DNA of 64,000 nt from positions 62,001-126,000 of the forward strand of contig CAWCWN010000004.1 of assembly GCA_963799245.1 (NCBI GenBank), written 5' to 3'. Numbering within the stretch: the stretch's first letter is position 1; each line of letters starts with the position of its first letter. The stretch is from CAWCWN01 sp963799245. Its GTDB lineage: Bacteria > Chloroflexota > Ktedonobacteria > Ktedonobacterales > Ktedonobacteraceae. A program made the translations under genes and the position numbers. The notes beneath the pieces were generated by a model that saw nothing but the letters and a program-made list of their open reading frames with translations, was not told the origin of the DNA and ran no database searches. This document shows positions 16,456 to 25,268 of this stretch, one piece after another.

Positions 16456-17493
16456 CTACAAGATGGCCTCGCTTACGCTGCGACGAGCGGTTGGGGGTAC
16501 CTCGGGCCCATATCCCATGCGCAGCACGATCTGTGGAAATTCTCTGCACCCCAGTATGTCCTGTATATCTTTACGCAACCTTGGTATTTCGACCGGTTGG
16601 CTGAAGTAAGAGGCCCAGACTTCCTCAGAGCGCGCATGCAGCACGACCTTTTCGATGGCCTGGCCTGCGGCTAGCCAGTCAAAGCGGGTATCGGAGTACG
16701 TTAAAACTACGGCAAAGACCGGGGAGCCGGCCGCCATGTGCTGTCCCTTCTTCGTTTCTTCGCTATCCATGAAGGTTCGAATTCTGAGCGGGCCGAGGTA
16801 GGAGGCCATATCCCCACTGCCATGCGCGTAGTCCGGCACACCATCTACACTGCTGCTATCCTCTACACGAGTCCATTTCGCTATTTCCGCGCGAAATCGT
16901 TCATTCTCCCACAGCATATGATCCCCTGCTGCGATCAGGCTCGCCAGCTGATAGCGATCTTCCTCGTCTTGCACAACCTGGAATCTCGTCGCTTCACGCG
17001 CGGCAATCCCCTCCAGCGCCGAGAGAAGTGCGGTCGGTACCGCCCGATCCTTAAACAACTGCCGATTTGTCCTGCGCTGTTTAATGGCGCGGAAAAGCTT
17101 TTGCTCTTCAGGCGTAGCCACCCCCCCTTTTTCGAGGCTGATGCGCGCCAGGAAATCAGGATTTCCCGGGTCGCGGTGTATTTCCACATTCGTCACAAAG
17201 CAGTAATGGCGTGCCGCAATGAGGAAATTGGCCAGGGCCGCGCCGCAGCTGATGATCATCTCCCTGTCCTCGGGATCTGCTGCTGGCAATGCCCTGGACC
17301 GATCAGCGTAAAATTCAATAGTATTCTTCTCTATTTTGAAGAGCCATGGCTGGACGTTATGCCTCGATGGTGCTAGGACCGCGTAGTTCAAGAGAAACTT
17401 CACTTGCTCTGCGGTATTACTTGTGGCAGGAAAATCTGCCTCAACCACATTCCAGGGACTTTCAACCCAGGAATCGGAGTAATATTCAGACAT
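16456..17493 (-). CDS. Acg-like nitroreductase-fold protein
   Basis: 345 residues. The nitroreductase core is seen in LLNYAVLAPSRHNVQPWLFK (FMN-binding loop), EMIISCGAALANFLIAARHY, KQRRTNRQLF and the C-terminal LRMGYGPEVPPTARRS. The length and duplicated layout match Mycobacterium Acg/Rv2032-type proteins, members of hypoxia regulons that bind FMN without clear reductase activity. The SD AGGGAGG lies 6 nt from the ATG and is directly preceded by nine copies of a tetranucleotide (17507-17542). The role may be flavin sequestration or stress response; this is inference from the family. Confidence 0.85.
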   Translation of the reverse strand: MSEYYSDSWVESPWNVVEADFPATSNTAEQVKFLLNYAVLAPSRHNVQPWLFKIEKNTIEFYADRSRALPAADPEDREMIISCGAALANFLIAARHYCFVTNVEIHRDPGNPDFLARISLEKGGVATPEEQKLFRAIKQRRTNRQLFKDRAVPTALLSALEGIAAREATRFQVVQDEEDRYQLASLIAAGDHMLWENERFRAEIAKWTRVEDSSSVDGVPDYAHGSGDMASYLGPLRIRTFMDSEETKKGQHMAAGSPVFAVVLTYSDTRFDWLAAGQAIEKVVLHARSEEVWASYFSQPVEIPRLRKDIQDILGCREFPQIVLRMGYGPEVPPTARRSVSEAIL

Positions 17494-17505
17494 TGTTACC
17501 TCCCT

Positions 17506-17544
<39 letters not shown>

Positions 17545-17779
17545 GCCTTCGCCGTTCCTTACTTAACTTACTGGTTTATTTAATCGTTTGCTAATTGTTG
17601 CATAGTAAGAGCTACCATGTATATTCAGGCTACGCCGGGAACCACACAAAGTGGTCACAATGCAACAATGCTTCTTCACAATCCCAGCACAACTGGCAGG
17701 CCCTCGAGCAGCAGGTTGGTGCCTTCAAAGAACAGCAATGAGGCAACAAAATGATGAAAATGACATGCAAGCCTGCCCC

Positions 17780-18831
17780 TTAGAGGAGCATGGATTCTAC
17801 CCGTGTGGCATGCATATCAGGCTCCTGCAAGAGGACCTCGATGTAGTAATCGGTCGTGGCCAGCGAGTCGTGCCCCAGCTGCTTCTTGATCTCCTGCACG
17901 CTGGCTCCGGCCTTGAGCCGGATGAGCGTGCCGGTATGGCGCGTGGCATGCACCTTCGAGGTGCCGAGGTACTTCTTGCAGATATCTGCAATCGCCTGGG
18001 GACCGAGCCGGTTCCCGCGATTCCTGCCGTTGCGCCCCCTGGGGCCAGGGCGATCCAGAGCGGTGTGTCGGGAGCGAGGTAGAGCTCCTCGCCGTAGTAG
18101 CTGCGCAGCCAGGTAAGCAGAACATGACTGATCCCTGCGGGCAGCTGATCCACCATGACCTTCGCCCCCTTGCACCGTTCAAAAGTGAGCGTCACCAGCT
18201 CCCGTGCTGTGCCATGCGTGTCCTTCTGGCTATCGATCTGCACATTGCGCCACAGCAAGCCCGCGACTTCTGAAAGACGGCGGCACGTCTGCAAATACAC
18301 CAGGAGCAGCGCCCGGTCCCGTTTGCCATCGAGCGCGCTGGCATCGATCGAGCGCAGGCGGGCCTGCACGATCTCCGGCTCCATGGCGTGCGCCCCCTGA
18401 TAGCGCTGCGACTTGCCGCGCTTGATCTTATCGATGGGATTGACGCTCATCAGGTCATTGCGGATGGCGAACTCATAGAATGAAGACAGCGTGGCAAGCC
18501 GCAGATTGCTGGTTGCTACCGCCACGTCCCTGCCACGTGTGGAGAAGGAGGCGAAGAGGCGGGCCGTCGTGACTAGCTGGGCAAGGCAGTCCTCGCGGTC
18601 CAGGTCCAGCCCCTGCTGCTGCAGAGCGACGCGGTACTGGGAGAGCGCCGCGCGGTAGGTTTCCAGAGTCATCTTGCTGCGCGTCTGGCGGTATTTTTCC
18701 AACAGCCACTCCTCAATCAGCAGGTTGAGCCGCCCAACTTGCTCAGGCTCGTTCGTGACGACGCCGTGTACCTGGTATGGCGCTGGCGGCAGGATCGCGT
18801 GCTCAGCGCGTTCGTCGAATTCGCTATCCAT
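17780..18831 (-). pseudogene. Tyrosine recombinase/integrase with a frameshift before the catalytic C-terminus
   Basis: The N-terminal SAM-like core-binding domain is clear (EEWLLEKYRQTRSKMTLETY, DLMSVNPIDKIKRGKSQRY). The first catalytic Arg lies in LQTCRRLSEVAGLLW and the beta-hairpin Lys in RCKGAK. The first frame continues to 17797 out of register. The true C-terminus lies in another frame: ADICKKYLGTSKVHATRHTG (HxxR), KKQLGHDSLATTDYYIEV (His and Tyr nucleophile), ending at 17780. The shift is near 18045 in a G-run (CCAGGGGGCGC on the minus strand), consistent with a one-base loss. It may be a phage or transposon integrase relic; no att site or tRNA is seen. ATG 18831 has AAGGAAGAG upstream. 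Confidence 0.82.
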
Positions 18832-18852
18832 GGTTACTCTTCCTTAAATAAA

Positions 18853-18872
18853 TAAGTAAGTAAGTAAGTAAG
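18853..18872. repeat. (TAAG)5 array abutting the SD of the integrase gene
   Basis: Five perfect TAAG units plus degenerate TAAA units on the gene-proximal side. In the transcript they read CTTA x5, then TTTATTTAAGGAAGAG as the ribosome site. Placement is the same as for the array at 17507. Confidence 0.9.
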
Positions 18873-19218
18873 TAAAATATACTGAGTGAAGTCGTCTTGT
18901 TCCCACCGAAATAGAACAAATGTTGTTTACAAGTAATGTCTCTTAGTTGTATATAAAGCTTACCAGCAGCGCGTCCCGCTGTCAAGATCTGTGCTTTTTC
19001 GCAAAGCAGCTATGCTTCATTATTCAAACAAGGCTACTGCCGAGCAGCATCACCTGTGGAGAATACAGAACGCCGCTGAGCATACTCTCTGCGGCAGTTG
19101 AGGTGACAGGTGAGGCCTCCTAATTCGTCTACGAGTAAGTAATGTCTCGCTTTGCCTGTATGACTATAAGAATTCGCTCAGGAATGGGAGGATGCGACAC
19201 GAGACCTCCCTCTTGGAT
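18873..19218. other. Intergenic interval upstream of the integrase
   Basis: AT-rich near 18880-18960 (aatgttgtttacaag), which is likely the integrase promoter region. A copy of the short motif TGACTATAAGAA is at 19160. No gene is supported. Confidence 0.5.
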
Positions 19219-19259
19219 GCTCAGCCGGCGGCATCCTGCGCGGATGCCGCCGGCTGAGC
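19219..19259. repeat. 18-bp perfect inverted repeat
   Basis: GCTCAGCCGGCGGCATCC at 19219-19236, a 5-nt loop tgcgc, and the exact reverse complement at 19242-19259, followed by AAAAA. It sits just beyond the terminator of the carboxymuconolactone-decarboxylase-like gene and may back it up. Confidence 0.85.
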
Positions 19260-19290
19260 AAAAACCTGAGGACCCACTCGAGGGTCCTCA
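19260..19290 (-). terminator. Rho-independent terminator of the CMD-like gene
   Basis: On the minus strand: TGAGGACCC, loop TCGAGT, GGGTCCTCA, then GGTTTTT. The stem is 9 bp and perfect, with a true U-tract, 7 bp downstream of the stop at 19297. Confidence 0.85.
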
Positions 19291-19296
19291 CCTCCG

Positions 19297-19653
19297 CTAC
19301 ACGTCGCCGTTCTCAGCCAGAGCGTCCGCGAGCCCAAGCGCTCGCACAATACTGCCTGCCGCTGACACGACCCGCGCGGTACCAATCACCGGCGCGATCG
19401 CAATGAGCACGCCAATAATGCGCTCGGGCGTTAAGCCAGCTTCACTGCTGACCTTGAGGTTCACCAGCCAGGAGGCGGGAGCCGCGTCCAATGTCGCCAG
19501 TGCCGCAACCCTGACGAGCATGAACGTCTCTGGGTCGAGTTCGGATGCTGCGAGCGACCCCTCGGTCATATGCACCAGGGTATCCAACACGCTCAGATCG
19601 CCTTCAGAGAGCCCCTGCAAGGTCTTGTTGGGATCAGTCATTTGAGAGCTCAT
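19297..19653 (-). CDS. Carboxymuconolactone-decarboxylase-like (AhpD-fold) protein
   Basis: 118 residues from ATG 19653, preceded by AAAGGATCAATTCCT. The all-helical AhpD fold is seen in LDTLVHMTEGSLAASELDPE, TFMLVRVAALATLDAAPASW and LTPERIIGVLIAIAPVIGTA. There is no cysteine at all, so the CxxC peroxidase-type site of AhpD is absent and a redox role is unlikely. In-frame codons to 19725 would read through the duplicated hairpins and are probably leader. Regulation may involve those hairpins and the motif copy at 19785. Confidence 0.8.
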   Translation of the reverse strand: MSSQMTDPNKTLQGLSEGDLSVLDTLVHMTEGSLAASELDPETFMLVRVAALATLDAAPASWLVNLKVSSEAGLTPERIIGVLIAIAPVIGTARVVSAAGSIVRALGLADALAENGDV

Positions 19654-19680
19654 AGGAATTGATCCTTTCTTTAGAGAGAG

Positions 19681-19739
19681 ATAGGCACAACGCCTATCCA
19701 TGGAGAGAGAAAGAGATAGGTACAACGCCTATCCATGGA
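19681..19739 (-). promoter_or_regulatory. Duplicated 35-bp leader element with dyads
   Basis: ataggYacaacgcctatcc followed by atgga occurs at 19681 and again at 19716 (period 35, one mismatch). Each copy contains a GATAGGC/GCCTATC-type dyad. They lie 28-86 bp upstream of the CMD-like start, so they are operators or tandem RNA hairpins in its leader. Confidence 0.55.
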
Positions 19740-19784
19740 AAATCGCTCCATCACTTTTACAGTGTAATCCTTTGAGGACAATGA

Positions 19785-19810
19785 CGCATCTTTAAAACAT
19801 CCTATTTTTG
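19785..19810 (-). promoter_or_regulatory. Copy 2 of the six-copy motif
   Basis: Minus strand: CAAAAATAGGATG then TTTTAAAGATGCG. It lies 131 bp upstream of the CMD-like gene, the same distance as the copy at 30146 from its gene. Confidence 0.55.
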
Positions 19811-19844
19811 CGTAGCCTGACAGTGCACTTCAGACCGGCTCTTG

Positions 19845-19871
19845 CATAAAATAGTGTGTTTTGATGACGTC
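19845..19871 (+). promoter_or_regulatory. Copy 3 of the six-copy motif
   Basis: CATAAAATAGTGTG then TTTTGATGACGTC, facing the dehydrogenase operon and 290 bp from its start. It is the most divergent of the plus-strand copies in its last four bases. Confidence 0.45.
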
Positions 19872-19930
19872 CTTTGCGCATGTCTGGTGTAATTCGACCA
19901 ACTCGTGTTCCCAACATTGAATGTCAGGCC

Positions 19931-19957
19931 CAAAAAATAGAGCATTCTGATGATGCG
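19931..19957 (+). promoter_or_regulatory. Copy 4 of the six-copy motif
   Basis: CAAAAAATAGAGCATT then CTGATGATGCG, 204 bp upstream of the dehydrogenase start. It matches copy 1 at 14 of 17 positions after ATAG. Three copies lie in this single divergent intergenic region. Confidence 0.55.
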
Positions 19958-20160
19958 TTATCGATCTTACTTCCGTAGACTAAAGTTGGTGGCACAAGTG
20001 ATCTATCTGCCTGGGGATGTCGGCGAAGGTCCTTCTTTCTCGTGAGCACATAACGCCCGTTATTCTCGCCCATATCCTCTTTAGCCGTCACAGGGATAAC
20101 GAGTAGTGCTCTTTTATTTGTTGTAAAGAAAATAAATCAGCAACAACGTGAGGACAGGAT

Positions 20161-21303
20161 ATGAAAGCAGTCGCCGTTTTTCCGGCAACGAAGGAAATCA
20201 ACGTCATTGATCTGGAGGTTCCTCGCATCAGCGGGCCTGACCAGGTCAAACTGCGCATGCTCGACGTCGGTGTCTGCGGCACCGACAAAGAAATCTGCTC
20301 ATTCCAGTATGGCTGGCCGCCGGCGGGCTCCGACTACCTGGTCATCGGCCATGAGTCACTCGGGGAGGTGATGGAGGTCGGCCCCGCGGTCAAGCGCGTA
20401 AAGGTAGGCGACCTGGTGGTGACGACGGTGCGCCGGCCATGCTCATCGCCCGCGTGTCAACCCTGTCGCTCCGGCTACCCGGACTTCTGCCGCACCGGTG
20501 AATACACCGAACGCGGCATCAAGGGCGCGCATGGCTTCATGACCGAGTTCGTGGTCGATGCCGAGCGCAACATGCATGTCGTGCCGCCAGAGCTGCGCGA
20601 TGTCGCGGTGCTGACTGAGCCGTTGACGATCGGCGAGAAGGCCAAGGAACAGGCTCAACTGATTGTGCGTCGCCTGCCGTGGCTCAACCCCGACCTGCCC
20701 ATGGCCGCACAAGCCTCGCACAAGTTACAAGGGGTTGTCCTGGGTGCCGGCCCGGTCGGGTTGCTGGGCGCGATGATGATGGCCGCGGTGGGTGCTGACA
20801 TCTATGTCTACGCGCTGCCACCCGCGCCCAATCCCGCCTCCGCGATTGTCGAGGCGATCGGGGCGACGTATGTCTCCAAGGGGAATATCTCCGAGGAGCA
20901 GCGCAAAGCGCTGCTGGGCAATGTCGACATGGTCTACGAGGCCACCGGGGTCTCTTCACTCGCCTTCGAGGCCTGGCAGATCCTGGGTCCCTACAGTACC
21001 TTCGTCTTTACCGGCGTCCCCGGCCACCACGCACCTGCGGAGGTCGATACCGATACCCTGATGCGCAACATCGTGCTCAAGAACCAGGTCATTATGGGGA
21101 CGGTGAACGCCAGCCCCGTTGCCTTTGATGATGCCATTGCTGACCTGGGCATCTTTCACCAACGCTGGCCCGACGCCCTGCGCGCGGTCATCACGAGCCG
21201 CTCGCCCGTTGAGGGCGCACACGACGTGCTGCTGGGCAAAACCGGCGGCATCAAGAATGTGATCTCCTTCGCGCCTGCCAGTGTCACGGCCGCCAGGAGC
21301 TAG
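20161..21303 (+). CDS. Zinc-dependent glucose 1-dehydrogenase-like MDR enzyme
   Basis: 380 residues. The catalytic zinc site is in DVGVCGTDKEI and GHESLGEV. A structural-zinc-like Cys cluster is seen in RRPCSSPACQPCRSGYPDFC. The Rossmann motif is GAGPVGLLGAMM. The C-terminal part (GTVNASPVAFDDAIADLGIF) is the Glu_dehyd_C extension typical of archaeal-type glucose dehydrogenases, so aldose oxidation with NAD(P) is the best guess. It heads a plus-strand operon of six closely spaced genes with NDH-2 and cytochrome bd (51 bp to the next start). The promoter region holds two copies of the six-copy motif. Confidence 0.85.
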   Translation: MKAVAVFPATKEINVIDLEVPRISGPDQVKLRMLDVGVCGTDKEICSFQYGWPPAGSDYLVIGHESLGEVMEVGPAVKRVKVGDLVVTTVRRPCSSPACQPCRSGYPDFCRTGEYTERGIKGAHGFMTEFVVDAERNMHVVPPELRDVAVLTEPLTIGEKAKEQAQLIVRRLPWLNPDLPMAAQASHKLQGVVLGAGPVGLLGAMMMAAVGADIYVYALPPAPNPASAIVEAIGATYVSKGNISEEQRKALLGNVDMVYEATGVSSLAFEAWQILGPYSTFVFTGVPGHHAPAEVDTDTLMRNIVLKNQVIMGTVNASPVAFDDAIADLGIFHQRWPDALRAVITSRSPVEGAHDVLLGKTGGIKNVISFAPASVTAARS

Positions 21304-21353
21304 CCGCTGCGCAGCTATCTCTATCACTACAGGGAGAAGGAGAGAAGAACATC

Positions 21354-22748
21354 ATGGAGAGACACACCGCCGAGACCCGTGTGCCTGAAGTGGGGACGAA
21401 TAGTTCGGCGCCACCGGTGAGCCTGCCACATGTCGTGATCGTGGGAGGTGGTTTTGGCGGGCTCGCGGCGGCCAAAAAGCTGGCCGACCAGCCGCTGCGG
21501 GTGACGGTGATCGACCGCACAAATTATCACCTCTTTCAGCCGATGCTCTACCAGGTCGCCACCACAACGCTCGCGCCCGGCGACATCGCCACCCCCATTC
21601 GCGACATCCTGCAAGGCCAGGTGAACACAAACGTGGTGATGGCCGAGGTCAGCGGGGTGGATACCCAACAGCAGCTTGTACTGCTCGGCAAGCATGACCC
21701 CATCCACTACGACTACCTGATCCTCGCCACAGGCGCCGCCACCAACTACTTCGGTCATCCCGAATGGGAACGGATCGCACCCGGCATGAAATCGCTGGAT
21801 GACGCCATGAGGCTGAAAAACGACCTACTCAGCGCGCTGGAGGCGGCGGAGCGCGAGCCGGATGAGCAGAAGCGCAAAGCCCTGTTGACGCTGGTGCTGG
21901 TGGGCGCTGGGCCAACGGGCGTCGAGCTCGCGGCGATGCTCGTCGAAAGTATCCGCAGGTTCAAGCGGCGCAACTTCCAGCGGGTGAACGCCAGGGACAT
22001 CCGCATTGTGCTGGTTGATGGCGGACAGAGGCTTCTGGCATCGTTCCACCCCGTGCTCTCCCGCAAAGTGCAGCGGCGTTTGCTCACACGCGGGGTGGAG
22101 ATCCACCTGGGCGCCCAGGTCAAAGCGGTGACCGACAAGGGAGTGCTGCTGGGCGATGCGTTTCTGGCCGCCGCAAATGTCATCTGGGTCGCGGGCGTCA
22201 AGGCCTCGCCGGCCGGCGCGTGGCTGCAGGCCGCGACCGACCGTGGGGGGCGGGTCAAAGTCCAGGCTGATCTCTCAGTAGCGGGTCACCCCAACATTTT
22301 TGTGATCGGGGATACGGCCTGTGTCATGCAGAAGGGCAAAGCGCTGCCGGGCATTGCTGAGCCCGCGCTGCAGGGTGGCCACTATGCGGCCGCTGTGATC
22401 GCTGAGCGGGTGGCCGGCAAGGACCATCCGAAGCCATTCACGTACGTTGATGAGGGCTCGCTGGCCATCGTGGGGCACACCTATGCCATTTTTGAACGCT
22501 GGCCGCTGCGCCTGGCCGGCCACCTGACCTGGTTGCTGTGGCTGTTCGTGCACATCTTCTTCCTGATCGGTGCGCGCAACCGCATCGTCGTCTTTGCGAG
22601 GTATGCCTGGGCCTACCTGAACCCGTTCGAGCAGAGCCCGGGGGCGCGCATCATCTTTGCAGAACAGCCGCTGCGCACGTTTGCTGAGGAGGGCGCTGGA
22701 GACCACCCGGCAGCGCAGGCCCCTGGCGTCACGCGCAGCGCACCCTAG
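21354..22748 (+). CDS. ndh: Type II NADH:quinone oxidoreductase (NDH-2)
   Basis: 464 residues. FAD site VVIVGGGFGGLAAAKKL, then RTNYHLFQPMLYQVATTTLA typical of NDH-2, NADH site LVLVGAGPTGVELAAML, second FAD site NIFVIGDTACV, and a C-terminal membrane-binding amphipathic part (LTWLLWLFVHIFFLIGARNR). It transfers electrons from NADH to quinone without proton pumping. Placed between a sugar dehydrogenase and cydAB, it would connect NADH to the bd oxidase. A Thr/Pro-rich 25-residue N-terminus precedes the FAD domain. Confidence 0.93.
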   Translation: MERHTAETRVPEVGTNSSAPPVSLPHVVIVGGGFGGLAAAKKLADQPLRVTVIDRTNYHLFQPMLYQVATTTLAPGDIATPIRDILQGQVNTNVVMAEVSGVDTQQQLVLLGKHDPIHYDYLILATGAATNYFGHPEWERIAPGMKSLDDAMRLKNDLLSALEAAEREPDEQKRKALLTLVLVGAGPTGVELAAMLVESIRRFKRRNFQRVNARDIRIVLVDGGQRLLASFHPVLSRKVQRRLLTRGVEIHLGAQVKAVTDKGVLLGDAFLAAANVIWVAGVKASPAGAWLQAATDRGGRVKVQADLSVAGHPNIFVIGDTACVMQKGKALPGIAEPALQGGHYAAAVIAERVAGKDHPKPFTYVDEGSLAIVGHTYAIFERWPLRLAGHLTWLLWLFVHIFFLIGARNRIVVFARYAWAYLNPFEQSPGARIIFAEQPLRTFAEEGAGDHPAAQAPGVTRSAP

Positions 22749-22783
22749 CACGCTGGCATGTGTTTGAGATAGGAGGATGTTGT

Positions 22784-24184
22784 ATGTCGAGTTTACTCGC
22801 CGCGCGTGTCCAGATGGCCGATTCATTGGTCTTCCATATCATTTTCTCGGTCTTGAGCATCGGCGTGCCGCTGCTCCTGTGTATCGCCGAGGGCTTGGCC
22901 CTCTGGCACAAAGATCCCGTCTGGATGGCCATCGCCCGCCGCTGGTCCAAAGCCGTGGCCTTGATCTTCGTGGTCGGCGCCGTCTCCGGGACGGTCATTT
23001 CCTTTGAGCTCGGCCTGCTCTGGCCGACCTACATGAAATTTACCGGCGCCGTCATCGGTCCCCTGTTTGCCTTTGAGGGGATCATGTTCTTCACCGAAGC
23101 CATCTTTCTGGGCATCTACCTCTATGGCTGGGATCGCCTCTCGCCGCGCGCCCACTGGCTCTGCTCCTTCCCCATCTGGATCGCCGGCCTGGGCGCGGCC
23201 CCCATGATCGTGGCAGTCAACTCCTGGATGAACACGCCGACCGGCTTTGTGTTCAACAATGGCCAGCTGAGCGGCATCAACACCGTCCAGGCCATCTTCA
23301 ACCCCGCCATGCCCTACGAGATCATGCACATGATCCTGGGAGCCTATGTCGGGGCCGGCTTCGCCGTGGCCATGGTCTATGCCTTCGCGCTGCTGCGCGG
23401 CCGGCGCGACGAGTATCGCCGCAAAGCCCTGCTGCTGGGACTGACCATGGGACTCATCGCGATCCCCCTGCAGATGATGAGCGGGGACCTGATCGCGCGC
23501 AGCCTCGAGACCCTGCAGCCGGCAAAATTAGCCTCGATGGAGGCCGTCTACACCACCTCCGAGCATGTGCCCCTGCACCTGATGGGGATCCCCAATGTCC
23601 CCCAGCAAGGCTGGTACACCCAGGGACTCGTCATCCCCAATGGGCTGAGCTGGTTGGTTGGCTTTAGCGGATCGACCTCGGTTATCGGGCTCAACGCCGC
23701 TCCCGCCAACAACGAACCCGGCGCGAGCTTGATCGTCCTTATCCATCTGGCCTTTGACTTGATGGTGCTCTTCGGCTCGTTTATCCTGCTCGTGGCGGCG
23801 CTGTTCTGGATCCTCTTCTTCGTGCGCACATGGGTCGTGCCCGAATGGACATGGTTCTTGTGGTGCATCGTAATCTGTGGACCAATGGGCCTGCTGGCCG
23901 TCGAATGTGGCTGGATCGTCACCGAGGTGGGGCGCCAGCCCTGGGTCATCTACAACTACCTGCGCACCGCTGACGCCGTGACCCCGGCCCCCTACCTCAA
24001 CCTGACATTCCTGATCTTCAGCCTCATCTATCTCGTGCTGGCGGTCATGCTGATCGTGCTGCTGGCACGCCAGGCGCGGGTGCCGCTGCCGGAGATGGCG
24101 TGGGACAAGGTCACCCGCGAGCGTGTGAGCCCGCGGCAGGTCCAGGGGCAGAGTCGGGGCCCGGCCCACCATCCGGCCGTGTGA
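22784..24184 (+). CDS. cydA: Cytochrome bd quinol oxidase subunit I
   Basis: 466 residues from ATG 22784, with AGGAGG 8 nt upstream. About nine transmembrane helices. The N-terminal haem-ligand His is in DSLVFHIIFSVLSIGVPLLL; other conserved parts are WPTYMKFTGAVIGPLFAFEG and EIMHMILGAYVGAGFAVAM. The Q-loop is short, as in CIO-type enzymes, and ends GRQPWVIYNYLRT. It carries haems b558, b595 and d with subunit II and reduces oxygen to water. 35 bp follow NDH-2. Confidence 0.95.
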   Translation: MSSLLAARVQMADSLVFHIIFSVLSIGVPLLLCIAEGLALWHKDPVWMAIARRWSKAVALIFVVGAVSGTVISFELGLLWPTYMKFTGAVIGPLFAFEGIMFFTEAIFLGIYLYGWDRLSPRAHWLCSFPIWIAGLGAAPMIVAVNSWMNTPTGFVFNNGQLSGINTVQAIFNPAMPYEIMHMILGAYVGAGFAVAMVYAFALLRGRRDEYRRKALLLGLTMGLIAIPLQMMSGDLIARSLETLQPAKLASMEAVYTTSEHVPLHLMGIPNVPQQGWYTQGLVIPNGLSWLVGFSGSTSVIGLNAAPANNEPGASLIVLIHLAFDLMVLFGSFILLVAALFWILFFVRTWVVPEWTWFLWCIVICGPMGLLAVECGWIVTEVGRQPWVIYNYLRTADAVTPAPYLNLTFLIFSLIYLVLAVMLIVLLARQARVPLPEMAWDKVTRERVSPRQVQGQSRGPAHHPAV

Positions 24185-24202
24185 GGCAAGGGAGGGACAC
24201 GC

Positions 24203-25228
24203 ATGAGTCTGGCGTATATACTGCTGGCTATCCTGTGGCTGGCCCTGATCATCTATACGCTCCTGGGCGGCGCCGACTTCGGCGCGGGGATGCTGGAGCT
24301 GTTCGCCGTTGGCCCCACAGGCGCACGCCAGGAGGCGCTCATCGACGCGTCGATCGACCCGGTGTGGGAAGCCAATCACGTCTGGTTGATCGTCCTGCTG
24401 GTGATCCTGTTCTCGGCGTTCCCCTCGGCCTTCGCGGCCATCAATATCATTCTCTTCATTCCGCTGGTGCTGGCGGTGATCGGGATCGTGCTGCGCGGCT
24501 CGGCCTTCGCCTTCCGCGTGCATGGCATCATCACCAGACAGCGCACAGTCACTCTGCTGGGTCGCATCTTCAGTGCCGCCAGTATCATCACCCCCTTCTT
24601 CCTGGCGGTGTGTGCGGCGGCGATCGCCAGTGGTCACATCATCATCGTCGGCAACACCCCGCAAACGAATCTCGGCTCCGACTGGTTGACCCCCTTTACC
24701 CTGACGATCGGCGCCATGGCGCTCTGCCTGTGCGTGACGATCGCCGCGATCTACATGACGGTGGAGGCCAGCGCGCGAGGAGATAACGAGCTCGCCGAGG
24801 CGTTTCGCCAGCGTGGGCTGATCGCGGGCGCGCTGACGGCCGTCTTTGGCGTGCTGGGGCTGCTGCAGGCGCCGTCAGCAGCAGCGGTGCTGTGGCATGG
24901 GATGCTCGACCACGCCCTCGTCCTGATCATCGCGACCATGCTGATCGGCGTGGGAGCGGCACTGGCGCTGTGGACCAGGCGCTATCAACTCGCGCGTATC
25001 CTGATCATCGGCGAGACGGCCTTCCTGCTGGGGACGTGGGGCGTGTCCCAGCTGCCCTACCTGATTCCACCCGATGTCACCGTGACAAGCGCCGCCAGCT
25101 CCCAGAGCACCATGCTGACCCTGCTGGTGGGCCTGATTATCGCCCTGATTATTGTGATTCCTTCATTCTGGTTGCTGTTCTCTGTCTTTAAGTTTAAGCA
25201 AGAGACAGACCTTTCCGCAGGAGATTGA
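24203..25228 (+). CDS. cydB: Cytochrome bd quinol oxidase subunit II
   Basis: 341 residues, eight or nine transmembrane helices. The family pattern starts LWLALIIYTLLGGADFGAGM and continues DPVWEANHVWLIVLLVILFS and LRGSAFAFR. It starts 18 bp after cydA with AAGGGAGGGACACGC as ribosome site. It pairs with subunit I to make the oxidase; no CydX-like micro-gene is evident apart from the 92-residue protein that follows. Confidence 0.95.
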   Translation: MSLAYILLAILWLALIIYTLLGGADFGAGMLELFAVGPTGARQEALIDASIDPVWEANHVWLIVLLVILFSAFPSAFAAINIILFIPLVLAVIGIVLRGSAFAFRVHGIITRQRTVTLLGRIFSAASIITPFFLAVCAAAIASGHIIIVGNTPQTNLGSDWLTPFTLTIGAMALCLCVTIAAIYMTVEASARGDNELAEAFRQRGLIAGALTAVFGVLGLLQAPSAAAVLWHGMLDHALVLIIATMLIGVGAALALWTRRYQLARILIIGETAFLLGTWGVSQLPYLIPPDVTVTSAASSQSTMLTLLVGLIIALIIVIPSFWLLFSVFKFKQETDLSAGD

Positions 25229-25268
25229 GGTTGCTCGCACGTGTCAGAGAGAGAAAGGAGGGAAAGAG

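Noticed and set aside
22823..24664. Large minus-strand frames opposite cydA and cydB rich in Asp, Gly, His and Gln
   Set aside because: Typical complement of membrane-helix codons; no ribosome site or family.
24100..24786. Plus-strand frame overlapping cydA end and cydB start
   Set aside because: Arg/Gly/His-rich out-of-frame translation of cydB.
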